Shown here: positions 8,308 through 16,336 of the stretch, one piece after another
Layout: each line of letters begins with the position of its first letter
How positions within the stretch are numbered: position 1 is the first letter of the stretch
From: Actinobacillus indolicus
Lineage (GTDB): Bacteria; Pseudomonadota; Gammaproteobacteria; Enterobacterales; Pasteurellaceae
Length of the DNA: 64,000 nucleotides
Reading direction: 5' to 3'
Assembly: GCF_901764975.1 (NCBI RefSeq)
Contig: NZ_CABFKH010000001.1
Coordinates: 164,668-228,667, forward strand
Notes under the pieces: generated by a model
Told to the model about the DNA's origin: nothing
Seen by the model: the letters and a program-made list of their open reading frames with translations, nothing else
The model's database searches: none
Made by a program: the position numbers and the translations under genes

Positions 8308-9146
8308 TGTATATTGGAAAAAATAAAGTCAGATTCGATATTGCTAAATTTATTATTTATATTTTTGTTTCTATTTTAGCGTTTATCTCAATCTTTCCGT
8401 TCTTTTGGTCAGCATTATTATCAACCCAAGATACAGCTTCTATTATGGGAATGTCTTTAAGTTTTGGTGATCAATTTTTCCAAAATTATCAGGACTTAGC
8501 AAAAGATATTCCGTTTAATAAAGCTATGGTAAATACGTTTATTATTACTGTGCTTTCAACGCTGAATTCGGTCGCTGTTTCTGCAGCTGCGGGTTATGCT
8601 TTTGCTATTTATAATTTTAAAGGTAAAAATCTGATTTTTACCACACTTCTTCTCACCATGATGGTGCCATCTGTCGTGAATTTAGTGCCTTACTTTCTTA
8701 TTATTAAACAACTTTCCTTAATTAATACGCTGACTGCAATTTGGTTACCAGCTGGAGTCAATATTTTTGGGGTCTTTTTAATACGGCAATATGTAGCATC
8801 GTCAATTCCGAGAGAAATTTTTGATAGTGCGAGAGTGGACGGATTAAATGAACTTCAAATCTTCTTCCGTATAGGTTTACCAATGATGCGTTCTTGCTTA
8901 TTGACCGTGGCTATTATGGTGATAGTGGCATCTTGGAATAACTTCATGCTCCCACTCATTGCATTACAAACACCAGATACACAAATTTTGACGTTGGTAT
9001 TACGTTCATTGAATGGGGCAACAGCAACACCTTGGAATTTAGTTATGACGGGGAGTTTCTTGGCGATGTTGCCACTACTGATTATCTTCATTTTCTTCTC
9101 TAAGAAAATGATGGAAAGTTTAACAGAGGGTGCAGTAAAAGGTTAA
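8307..9146 (+). CDS. ABC transporter permease, MalG-like (CUT1)
   Basis: The 279-residue inner-membrane protein has about six transmembrane segments. Its EAA loop reads EIFDSARVDGLNELQIFFRI, a typical MalG/UgpE-type motif, and the C-terminal FFSKKMMESLTEGAVKG matches the usual end of this family. It pairs with the preceding permease. The ATG overlaps the stop codon of that gene. Twelve bases separate it from the aminopeptidase gene, so all belong to one transcript. Confidence 0.85.
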   Translation: MYIGKNKVRFDIAKFIIYIFVSILAFISIFPFFWSALLSTQDTASIMGMSLSFGDQFFQNYQDLAKDIPFNKAMVNTFIITVLSTLNSVAVSAAAGYAFAIYNFKGKNLIFTTLLLTMMVPSVVNLVPYFLIIKQLSLINTLTAIWLPAGVNIFGVFLIRQYVASSIPREIFDSARVDGLNELQIFFRIGLPMMRSCLLTVAIMVIVASWNNFMLPLIALQTPDTQILTLVLRSLNGATATPWNLVMTGSFLAMLPLLIIFIFFSKKMMESLTEGAVKG

Positions 9147-9157
9147 AGGGGTAAAAA

Positions 9158-10522
9158 ATGAATACGTTTACATTTAAATTTCCACATAATGCTAAAAAAG
9201 CAAGAGTCATTTATCTTTCTTTGGGTAATGACAATAAACTTTCTTTTAAATTAGAGAGTGAAAACTATGATGCAGAATGTTACAAGCGGTCATTTTCTAT
9301 CGAAAATTTGCAAGATATTGGATATTTAGTTGCGAAACAATTTAGTCAAGCCAAGGCTATTACATTTGAGATAGAAAGTAGTGTTATTCAACAATTTGGT
9401 ATAGAAACATTAATTCAATGGTTAGGCTTTGGGCTTTATCTCTCTGCCTATCAATATCGCCATAAAACCGAAGCTGTGCTTGATGTTCAAACACCTGAAA
9501 TTCAACTAGACACAGAAGATCACGTACTGTTAGAAACATTCCACATTAGCCAAATTCTTGCCAAAGCACAGCTTATTTCTAGAGAGTTGATGAATCTACC
9601 AAGTAACGTGCTATATCCAGAATCCTTTGTCGAAGCCGTTAAACAATTAAATATTCCTCATATCGAATTGGGTGTGTTAGATGAAACCGAGTTAGAAGCA
9701 GAGAAATTTGGCGGTTTACTCTGTATCTCTCAAGGTTCTGCAAGGGAAGCTAGACTGTTAACCTTAAAATATCAAGTGCCAAATGCAACGAAAAGCATTG
9801 CATTGGTAGGCAAAGGAGTCACTTTTGATACAGGCGGAATTAGTATTAAAGCAGCTCGCTTAATGAGTACAATGAAATTTGATATGGGCGGTGCAGCAGC
9901 CGTTGTTGGCGCAATCTATGCCATTTCACAGCTTCAATTGCCTATCAATGTGATCGGCTTGTGCGGATTAGTCGAAAATATGCCTTCTGGTAATGCGATT
10001 AAACCAGGTGATGTTGTGATGATGCGCTCTCAAACCAGTGTAGAAATTATTTCAACAGATGCAGAAGGCAGAATGGTATTGGCAGATGTATTAGATTATG
10101 CCCAAGAAAAATATCAACCTGATTATCTGATTGATATTGCAACACTTACCGGTGGAGCAGGAGTTGCATTAGGCAAAGGCTATGCTGCACTAATGGGAAA
10201 TGATGCAGAGTTTATCAAACAGATTCAAATAGCTGGCGAGTATTGTGCAGAAAGAGTCTGGCATATGCCAACAGGAGATTGGTTTGATACTCCTCTTGAA
10301 TGTGCTTATGCGGATTTACGTCACGGCAGTGAAGATCCTCACGGAAGCCCTTGTGTTGCTGCAACTTTCCTACAACACTTCGTTAAAGATGGACAACCTT
10401 GGGCGCATTTAGATATTGCTGCCATGTCCCGTGATTTAGCGCATCGGAAAATCTATGGCGAAACCGCTTCTGGTTTTGGAGCTTTATTATTGACCCATCT
10501 TTGTCAAAATTTAAGTCGCTAA
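9158..10522 (+). CDS. Leucyl aminopeptidase family protein (peptidase M17)
   Basis: The 454-residue cytoplasmic enzyme has an M17 catalytic domain with all metal and catalytic residues: VGKG (Lys219), FDTGG (Asp224), Lys231, KFDMGG (Asp242) and TDAEGR at 300-305 (Asp301, Glu303, Arg305). It removes N-terminal residues from peptides using two divalent metals. It is slightly shorter than housekeeping PepA (about 500). Its position between permease and ATPase genes of a transport operon with a glycosylasparaginase suggests a dedicated role: trimming imported glycopeptides to free glyco-asparagine, since glycosylasparaginases need free alpha-amino and alpha-carboxyl groups. An uptake signal lies at 9282-9290 near its 5' end. 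Whether it is also a general aminopeptidase cannot be told. Confidence 0.9.
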   Translation: MNTFTFKFPHNAKKARVIYLSLGNDNKLSFKLESENYDAECYKRSFSIENLQDIGYLVAKQFSQAKAITFEIESSVIQQFGIETLIQWLGFGLYLSAYQYRHKTEAVLDVQTPEIQLDTEDHVLLETFHISQILAKAQLISRELMNLPSNVLYPESFVEAVKQLNIPHIELGVLDETELEAEKFGGLLCISQGSAREARLLTLKYQVPNATKSIALVGKGVTFDTGGISIKAARLMSTMKFDMGGAAAVVGAIYAISQLQLPINVIGLCGLVENMPSGNAIKPGDVVMMRSQTSVEIISTDAEGRMVLADVLDYAQEKYQPDYLIDIATLTGGAGVALGKGYAALMGNDAEFIKQIQIAGEYCAERVWHMPTGDWFDTPLECAYADLRHGSEDPHGSPCVAATFLQHFVKDGQPWAHLDIAAMSRDLAHRKIYGETASGFGALLLTHLCQNLSR

Positions 10523-10532
10523 GGAGAGAAAA

Positions 10533-11618
10533 ATGGCTTATGTTCATCTAAAAGAGTTAGCCAAAGTCTATAAAAATGGCTTTAATGCCATTAAAAGTGC
10601 ATCTTTAGAAATTGAAAAAGGTGAGTTTGTCATTTTGCTTGGGCCGTCTGGTTGTGGCAAATCGACATTACTTCGTATGATTGCTGGGCTTGAAAGCATT
10701 AGTAGCGGAGAGTTGATTATTGATGGGAAAGTGGTTAATCACGAATTACCTAAAGATCGTGATATCGCAATGGTTTTCCAAAGCTATGCGCTTTATCCTC
10801 ATATGACTGTTTATGAAAATATGGCATTGGCATTAAAAATACGAAAAGTTGATAAAAATGAAATCGATTCATTAATTCGAAATATTGCCGAAATGCTCAA
10901 TCTCACGCCATTTTTAAACTCGAAACCAGGACAACTCTCAGGCGGGCAACGACAACGTGTGGCATTAGGACGAGCGATTGTAAGACGGCCAAAAGTGTTT
11001 CTTTTTGATGAACCTCTTTCAAATTTAGATGCAAAACTGAGAAGTAAAATGCGTAAAGAGATTTGCGCATTACATCAAGAGATTAATGCGACCATCATCT
11101 ATGTCACACACGATCAAGTTGAGGCGATGACAATGGGGGATAAAGTTGTCGTATTAGATCAAGGGGTTATTCAACAAATTGGCTCACCTAAAACGCTTTA
11201 TGAACACCCTACTAATAAGTTTGTCGCAGGATTTATTGGTTCACCAATGATTAATTTCATTGATGTTGATGTGAGTATGCAAGGGGAACAACTTATTCTG
11301 TCTGCCGATAGTAGTTACAAACAAACACTTTCGCTTTCCGCATTTCCACAACTGGCTTCTTACCATGGTAAAAAAGTATGCTTAGGAATTCGCCCAGAAG
11401 ATTTACTTTTATCTGATACCCAAGATGAAGGATTTATCGGCGAGTTTGATTATAGCGAATACCTTGGATCAGAATCGAATTTCTCAATGACCTTAAAAAA
11501 TGGTGAAAGCGTCATGTTTAGGACACCAAGTAGTCAAACGATCAGTAAACAGAGTCGTTTAGTCCCCAATATTGAGCGTCTTCATTTCTTTGATATTGAT
11601 ACACAGCAACGGATTTAG
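10533..11618 (+). CDS. ABC transporter ATPase, MalK/UgpC-like
   Basis: The 361-residue ATPase has Walker A GPSGCGKST (37-45), signature LSGGQ (135-139), Walker B VFLFDE (155-160) and a switch His in VTHDQVEAMTMGD, followed by a C-terminal regulatory/TOBE region from about residue 235 (GIRPEDL). This architecture is typical of CUT1 sugar importers, where one ATPase homodimer powers a MalFG-like pair. It sits in the operon between the aminopeptidase and glycosylasparaginase genes with 10-base spacings and a good AAGGAG site. It could in principle serve other CUT1 permeases in the cell. Confidence 0.9.
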   Translation: MAYVHLKELAKVYKNGFNAIKSASLEIEKGEFVILLGPSGCGKSTLLRMIAGLESISSGELIIDGKVVNHELPKDRDIAMVFQSYALYPHMTVYENMALALKIRKVDKNEIDSLIRNIAEMLNLTPFLNSKPGQLSGGQRQRVALGRAIVRRPKVFLFDEPLSNLDAKLRSKMRKEICALHQEINATIIYVTHDQVEAMTMGDKVVVLDQGVIQQIGSPKTLYEHPTNKFVAGFIGSPMINFIDVDVSMQGEQLILSADSSYKQTLSLSAFPQLASYHGKKVCLGIRPEDLLLSDTQDEGFIGEFDYSEYLGSESNFSMTLKNGESVMFRTPSSQTISKQSRLVPNIERLHFFDIDTQQRI

Positions 11619-11627
11619 GAGAGTGAG

Positions 11628-12551
11628 ATGATTTTGATTGCAAACTCGGAAGCCTATCCAGGCTTCGCTGAAACGGTAGCACGATTAAAACAGAAACAAG
11701 AAGGATTAAGAGCCATGATAGAGGGGATTAAATTGGTTGAATTAGATCCCCGTGTAAGAACAGTAGGCCGTGGTGGTTGGCCGAATGTGCTTGGTGATGT
11801 GGAGCTAGATGCTTCTGTGATGGATGGTGATAATTTAAGAACAGGGGCAGTCGGTGCTTTACAAGGTTTTTTGCACCCTGTCGAAGTCGCCTATCGTGTG
11901 ATGACGGATTTAAACCACGAAATTTTAGTAGGTGAAGGCGCAGCTCGATTTGCCAAAGAAATTGGCGCTTTAGAAGGTGAAAATCTCATTGAAAATTCGA
12001 AAGAGGTGTGGTGGAAAAAATTAGAAGAATCCATGACTGAGTCTGAAAAACAAGCCTTTCCCAATATTCCTTTAGCCAAACTTTCTAATAATGCGACAGA
12101 TCCTGAAAGAGTTAGAGATACGACCGTTTTTTTATGTCGTGATGCGAATCAAAAATTAAGCGTTGCAACTTCTACATCTGGTTGGGCGTGGAAATATCCA
12201 GGAAGACTAGGCGACAGCCCAATAGTTGGTGCAGGTTTATATGCCGATAGCCGTTATGGTGCTTGTGCTTGCACCCATACGGGAGAGATGTCTATCCGTT
12301 GTTCGACAGCACATTCGGTAGTGTTCTATATGAAGATGGGAATGACTTTAGAACAAGCGGTTTATGAAGCAATAAAAGATCTCCAATATTTAAAAGATGG
12401 CTATACAGAAGGAGTGACCATTCACGCTATTGATAAAAATGATCAACATAAAGTCGTCAGTTTAAATTGCCCAGGTCCAATTACCTATTGGTTTTGGCAA
12501 GACGGAATGGATGAGCCTGAAGAGCGAGAGGCAGAAATCATCACCACTTAA
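11628..12551 (+). CDS. Glycosylasparaginase (N4-(beta-N-acetylglucosaminyl)-L-asparaginase), Ntn hydrolase
   Basis: The 307-residue protein aligns by eye with human and flavobacterial aspartylglucosaminidase: DASVMDGDNLRTGAVG, LVGEGAARFA, the autocleavage site Asp164-Thr165, TSTSG (181-185) and PGRLGDSPIVGAG with Arg193 and Asp196 at the positions that hold the substrate carboxyl and amino groups. Precursors self-cleave so that Thr165 becomes the N-terminal nucleophile of the beta chain. The enzyme splits the sugar-Asn bond of GlcNAc-Asn to yield aspartate, ammonia and GlcNAc. No signal peptide is present, so it acts in the cytoplasm on imported substrate, unlike the secreted flavobacterial form. 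It is preceded by AGGAG. Isoaspartyl peptidase activity is a less likely alternative, since those proteins lack the GRLGDSPI-type loop seen here. Confidence 0.85.
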   Translation: MILIANSEAYPGFAETVARLKQKQEGLRAMIEGIKLVELDPRVRTVGRGGWPNVLGDVELDASVMDGDNLRTGAVGALQGFLHPVEVAYRVMTDLNHEILVGEGAARFAKEIGALEGENLIENSKEVWWKKLEESMTESEKQAFPNIPLAKLSNNATDPERVRDTTVFLCRDANQKLSVATSTSGWAWKYPGRLGDSPIVGAGLYADSRYGACACTHTGEMSIRCSTAHSVVFYMKMGMTLEQAVYEAIKDLQYLKDGYTEGVTIHAIDKNDQHKVVSLNCPGPITYWFWQDGMDEPEEREAEIITT

Positions 12552-12587
12552 ATTTGCAAAAAATTCACGAAAAAGGACCGCTTGCTT
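12552..12587 (+). promoter_or_regulatory. Extended uptake sequence doubling as spacer and ribosome-binding site
   Basis: The gap between the glycosylasparaginase and glycosidase genes is nearly all an uptake-type element in minus orientation: TTTGCAAA (12553-12560) then ACCGCTTGC (12577-12585, eight of nine core bases). AAAAGGA at 12571-12577 overlaps the core and serves the ATG at 12588 (10-base spacing). A TTG at 12582 in the same frame is a less likely start. Confidence 0.55.
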
Positions 12588-14588
12588 ATGTCATTCGCAC
12601 CAAGACAAATTCACCTTGATTTCCATACTAGCGCATTAATACCTGATATGGCGAACCATTTTGATGCTGAAAAATTTATTGAAACACTCAAAACCGCTAA
12701 GGTAACTTCTATTACCTGCTTTGCAAGATGCCACCATGGAATGCTCTATTACCCCTCTAAAGTTCACTCAGCGGCAATTCATCCTCATTTACAACGAGAT
12801 CTTTTGGGCGAACAGCTAGCAATTTGTAAAGCAAATGGCGTGAAAGCTCCCGTATATATGCCGATTCAATGGGATCAATTTGTTTCAGAAAATTATCCTG
12901 AATGGTGTATGCGAACAAAAGAGGGAAAAGATATTGTTGCCTCTTGGTCAAAAGCAGGCTATTTTGAAGATGGATTCTACACTTTCCTTTGCGTGAATTC
13001 TGCCTATCGCCAATATGTATTTGATGAAGTGGATGAGCTACAACGCCTTTACGATATAGATGGTTTTTTCTTTGATATTGTTTATCCAAGAGCCTGCTAT
13101 TGCGTTAACTGCTTGAAGAAGATGCAACAAAATCAAGTTGATATTTATGACGAAAAAGCAGTGCTGGCATTTTCAGTCAAAACTTTAGCAGAATTCAAAA
13201 ATGAATTAAGTCAACGAGTTTGGAAAAATAAACCGAATGCGACGGTGTATTACAATACATCGCATATTCACCCGGGGTATCGTCATTTTCTCGATGCAAT
13301 TTCTCACGTAGAAGTCGAATCTTTACCTTCTGGTGGATGGGGATATGATCATTTTCCGGTTGTAGGACGTTATGCGAGAACACTTGGCAAGCCTGTAATG
13401 GGTATGACTGGAAAATTTCATACCTATTGGGGCGATTTTCATTCCCTGAAAAACCAAGAAGCCTTAGAGTATGAATGCTTTTTAACAAATGCAATGGGGG
13501 CTTATGTTTCTGTTGGCGATCAAATGCATCCGGATGGACGGCTTTCTCCAGCAGGCTATCAACTTATTGAACGTGTTTTTTCACAGCTTCAAGCCGTAGA
13601 AGAATTTAGCCATAATGTGACCGCTGTGACAGAAATAGCAGTACTTAATCCTGAAGAGAATAAACAAGATGCTGATCTGAATCTGGGTAATGCACTAATT
13701 GGTGCAACACGTTTACTGCAAGAATGTGCTTTCCAATTTGACATTATTGATAGTTATAGTGATTTTACAGCGTATAAGCTATTAATTTTGGTCGATAGTT
13801 ATCGTTTATCTGAAAAGGTTATCGAAAAATTAAATCAATATATGCAACAAGGCGGAAAACTGTTAGCGACAGGTAAATCGCCATTTAATACGGATTTAAC
13901 TGAAAATCTGCTTGCTGATTTTCCTGTTGTTCCACAGGGTAAAGTACCGTTTAGCCCTGATTATTTACGGATTAACGATAGTTACAATATTGATTTACCT
14001 AAAGAAGAACTTGTGATGTATCAAGGGGGCGTTCAAACGGAAGCAACAATGAACTCCGTAGTACTTGCCCATACGGTTAAACCTTATTTTAATCGTCAAG
14101 GGCGAGAGTTCTGCTCTCATCAACATACACCCTCAAGCCATCAAGTCTCTCATCCAGCATTAGTGAGTAGCTCGAATGTGACTTACTTCGCTAATCCTGT
14201 TTTTAGTATTTATGCACAAAAAGCGCCTAGATGGGTAAGGACATTAGTGGAAGAACGGTGTTTGGCTTTATTGAATGGCAGTAAATTGATTACTCATAAT
14301 GGTCCACGCTCATTGATTGCTTTGTTAAATCATCAAGCGGATAGAAAACGTTATATTTTACATTTACTTCATTATGTTCCTGAAAATAAATGCAAAGATC
14401 TATTGATTGTGGACAGTAAATTACCGCTATATCACATTCAGTTTTCAATCAAACTGCCGAACATTAGAAAGGTATGTCCAATCAAACAAGAAAGCCACCT
14501 TACTCAACTGCAATTAGCACAAGATAGGCTTTCCTTTGAATTAGATAAATTAGAAGGCTATCAATTGATTTGTTTGGAATATGATTAA
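12588..14588 (+). CDS. Glycoside hydrolase with GHL6-like barrel and GH42-type trimerisation domain; possible alpha-L-fucosidase (GH151-like)
   Basis: The 666-residue cytoplasmic protein has no signal peptide. Residues 1-330 look like a TIM-barrel hydrolase of the 'hypothetical glycosyl hydrolase 6' kind: ITCFARCHHGMLYYPS (42-57), DGFFFDI (158-164) with Asp163 as candidate nucleophile, and a Cys cluster C170-x-C172-x2-C175 that could bind metal. Residues about 345-460 resemble the Rossmann-like trimerisation domain of GH42 enzymes (DIIDSYSDF, YKLLILVDS, QQGGKLLATG), then a beta-rich tail follows. This architecture recalls GH151 alpha-L-fucosidases. As last gene of a glycosylasparaginase operon, removal of core alpha-1,6-fucose from Fuc-GlcNAc-Asn is an attractive inference: core fucose blocks known glycosylasparaginases. 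Beta-galactosidase or another exo-glycosidase activity is possible. Start chosen at ATG 12588 over TTG 12582. Confidence 0.6.
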   Translation: MSFAPRQIHLDFHTSALIPDMANHFDAEKFIETLKTAKVTSITCFARCHHGMLYYPSKVHSAAIHPHLQRDLLGEQLAICKANGVKAPVYMPIQWDQFVSENYPEWCMRTKEGKDIVASWSKAGYFEDGFYTFLCVNSAYRQYVFDEVDELQRLYDIDGFFFDIVYPRACYCVNCLKKMQQNQVDIYDEKAVLAFSVKTLAEFKNELSQRVWKNKPNATVYYNTSHIHPGYRHFLDAISHVEVESLPSGGWGYDHFPVVGRYARTLGKPVMGMTGKFHTYWGDFHSLKNQEALEYECFLTNAMGAYVSVGDQMHPDGRLSPAGYQLIERVFSQLQAVEEFSHNVTAVTEIAVLNPEENKQDADLNLGNALIGATRLLQECAFQFDIIDSYSDFTAYKLLILVDSYRLSEKVIEKLNQYMQQGGKLLATGKSPFNTDLTENLLADFPVVPQGKVPFSPDYLRINDSYNIDLPKEELVMYQGGVQTEATMNSVVLAHTVKPYFNRQGREFCSHQHTPSSHQVSHPALVSSSNVTYFANPVFSIYAQKAPRWVRTLVEERCLALLNGSKLITHNGPRSLIALLNHQADRKRYILHLLHYVPENKCKDLLIVDSKLPLYHIQFSIKLPNIRKVCPIKQESHLTQLQLAQDRLSFELDKLEGYQLICLEYD

Positions 14589-14590
14589 CC

Positions 14591-15319
14591 TTAATTCGCA
14601 ATATTCATAAGGATATTGCGAATTTTTTCGCTGTCTGCAATATCTAATAAGTCGTCTTGTGATGCACTTCCCATTTTGGCTGTGCTAGCTAAGTGCATTT
14701 CGCTTTTGCGTTGCCCTTTGGCTGAAAAATGAATTTCAGGCACTTGGGTTTGTTCAATGATTTGTTTAACATTATCTGCATTGACCCCACAGCCAGCCAT
14801 TACTTGAATACGCCCATTCGCTTGTTTGACTAACTGCTGAATAACAGGAATGCCATCAAAAGCAGTTGCAGCCTGTCCTGATGTCAAAATACGGTGGCAA
14901 CCAAAGTCGATAAGTTGTTCAAGGGAAACAAAGGGATCTTTACAGAGATCAAAGGCTCTGTGAAAAGTGATCTCCATACCTTGTGAGGCCTTAACTAATA
15001 GTTCTGTCGTCGCTAAATCAATCTCGCCATTTGCAGATAATGCTCCAAATACGACCGCTTGTATGCCAAGCTGTTTGGCAGTTGCAATATCGTTGAGCAT
15101 TATCTGAATTTCATCTTCGCTATACAGAAAATCACCCGCACGTGGGCGGATCATCAACGCTAGGGGAATAGTCGAAATGTGTTGAGACTGCTGAATAAAG
15201 CCTAGATTCGGTGTTAAACCGCCAACCGCAAGGGCAGAACATAACTCAATACGGTCAATCGGAAATTGATTTGCGGTTATAACCGATTCTAGATTATCGA
15301 CACAGATCTCAACTTTCAT
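14591..15319 (-). CDS. cutC: CutC family protein
   Basis: The 242-residue protein is a full-length CutC TIM-barrel: MKVEICVDNLES at the N-terminus, ALMIRPRAGDFLYS, VFGALSANGEID, TFHRAFDLC and ILTSGQ are all family hallmarks. CutC was named for copper homeostasis in E. coli, but its biochemical function is unsettled. Here it is the last gene of the gal operon, four bases after galM in the direction of transcription, which favours co-expression with sugar metabolism. Its end is only two bases from the end of the convergent glycosidase gene, with no terminator between them. Confidence 0.9.
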   Translation of the reverse strand: MKVEICVDNLESVITANQFPIDRIELCSALAVGGLTPNLGFIQQSQHISTIPLALMIRPRAGDFLYSEDEIQIMLNDIATAKQLGIQAVVFGALSANGEIDLATTELLVKASQGMEITFHRAFDLCKDPFVSLEQLIDFGCHRILTSGQAATAFDGIPVIQQLVKQANGRIQVMAGCGVNADNVKQIIEQTQVPEIHFSAKGQRKSEMHLASTAKMGSASQDDLLDIADSEKIRNILMNIAN

Positions 15320-15323
15320 TTAT

Positions 15324-16313
15324 TTATTCCTCCACGATAAAGCGATAATGAATGTGATGTTGATAAGGCTCGTTTGCTTTGCTGATTCCGCCATAGTGCC
15401 ACCATTCAGGGTGGTTTGGGGTGTCAGGGAAAAACTCAGGTTCTAAGGCAACCCCTGCATAATCGGGATAGCTTCCGCCCGTCAAATTAGGCTGTCCGTC
15501 CAGCCAGTTCCCTGTATAAACTTGCAATGCTGGTTTGGTGGTGCGAAGTTCAAGACGAAGATTCTCATAAGTTAAAACGGCATCAGCTTGACAAGCGGTC
15601 AAATCTTGGCAATGTTTTGCAAGTAAAAAGGCGTGGTCGTAACCTTTGACTGCTTGTTGAACGGTATCGGCCAGTAAATCTTGTCCTATCATTTTTGCTG
15701 TGCGGAAATCAAAACTTGTTCCTTCAACGGCTTTTAATGGAGCGTTCGGAATGCCGTTAGCACCGACAGGCAGGTATTTCTCAGCATTGAGTTGTAGGCT
15801 ATGTTGATGAATGGTCGGTTCATTAGAAAGATTGAAATAGGCGTGGTTGGTAAAGCAGAGCGGTGTATCTTGAGAACTTACTGCATTAAATTCAATCTCA
15901 AGTTGATTGCCATTCAAGCGATAAACGACAGTCGCAGTCACTTCACCGCCAAAGCCTTCTTCACCATTTGCAAAAATTTTATGAAAAGTGACCGCTTGTT
16001 CATCTGCCGATTGCACCTGCCACACACATTTATCTGCCCCGATTTCCCCACCGTGCAAATTATTTTCCCCGTTATTTTTTGCCAAGGTGAACCTTTGCCC
16101 GTTAAGCTCAAAGGTGCCATTTGCAATTCGGTTGGCATAACGCCCTACCGTTGCACCGAAATAGGCTGATTGCTCTTGCCAACGCTCAGGTGTGGTGGTT
16201 ACTAATACTTCTCGTTGTTCATTTGGCAATTTAACTACGCAAGAAAGCCAAGATGCACCAAAGTCAGATAGGGTGATTTTAAGATGATCGTTTTCAAGGG
16301 TATAAATTTTCAT
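15324..16313 (-). CDS. galM: Aldose 1-epimerase (mutarotase)
   Basis: The 329-residue cytoplasmic enzyme interconverts alpha and beta anomers of galactose and other aldoses, feeding GalK. Visible motifs are GRYANRIANG, the catalytic His regions NLHGG and NHAYFNL, and the catalytic Glu in ALEPEFFPDTPNHP. The frame can be extended to a GTG at 16325, but the ATG at 16311-16313 has GAGAG at proper distance and gives the usual GalM N-terminus. It follows galK by 23 bases in a galT-galK-galM-cutC operon. Two uptake signals lie inside (15591-15599 and 15991-15999). Confidence 0.93.
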   Translation of the reverse strand: MKIYTLENDHLKITLSDFGASWLSCVVKLPNEQREVLVTTTPERWQEQSAYFGATVGRYANRIANGTFELNGQRFTLAKNNGENNLHGGEIGADKCVWQVQSADEQAVTFHKIFANGEEGFGGEVTATVVYRLNGNQLEIEFNAVSSQDTPLCFTNHAYFNLSNEPTIHQHSLQLNAEKYLPVGANGIPNAPLKAVEGTSFDFRTAKMIGQDLLADTVQQAVKGYDHAFLLAKHCQDLTACQADAVLTYENLRLELRTTKPALQVYTGNWLDGQPNLTGGSYPDYAGVALEPEFFPDTPNHPEWWHYGGISKANEPYQHHIHYRFIVEE

Positions 16314-16336
16314 ATTTACTCTCACTGATTTATTGA

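Noticed and set aside
11628..12551. Isoaspartyl peptidase/L-asparaginase (IaaA) identity
   Set aside because: The LGDSPIVGAG loop, DASVMDGDNLRTGAVG and overall alignment follow aspartylglucosaminidase rather than IaaA; operon context agrees.
15801..16169. 122-codon open frame antisense to galM
   Set aside because: It lies wholly inside galM on the opposite strand, has no ribosome-binding site and no recognisable domain; a shadow of the real gene.
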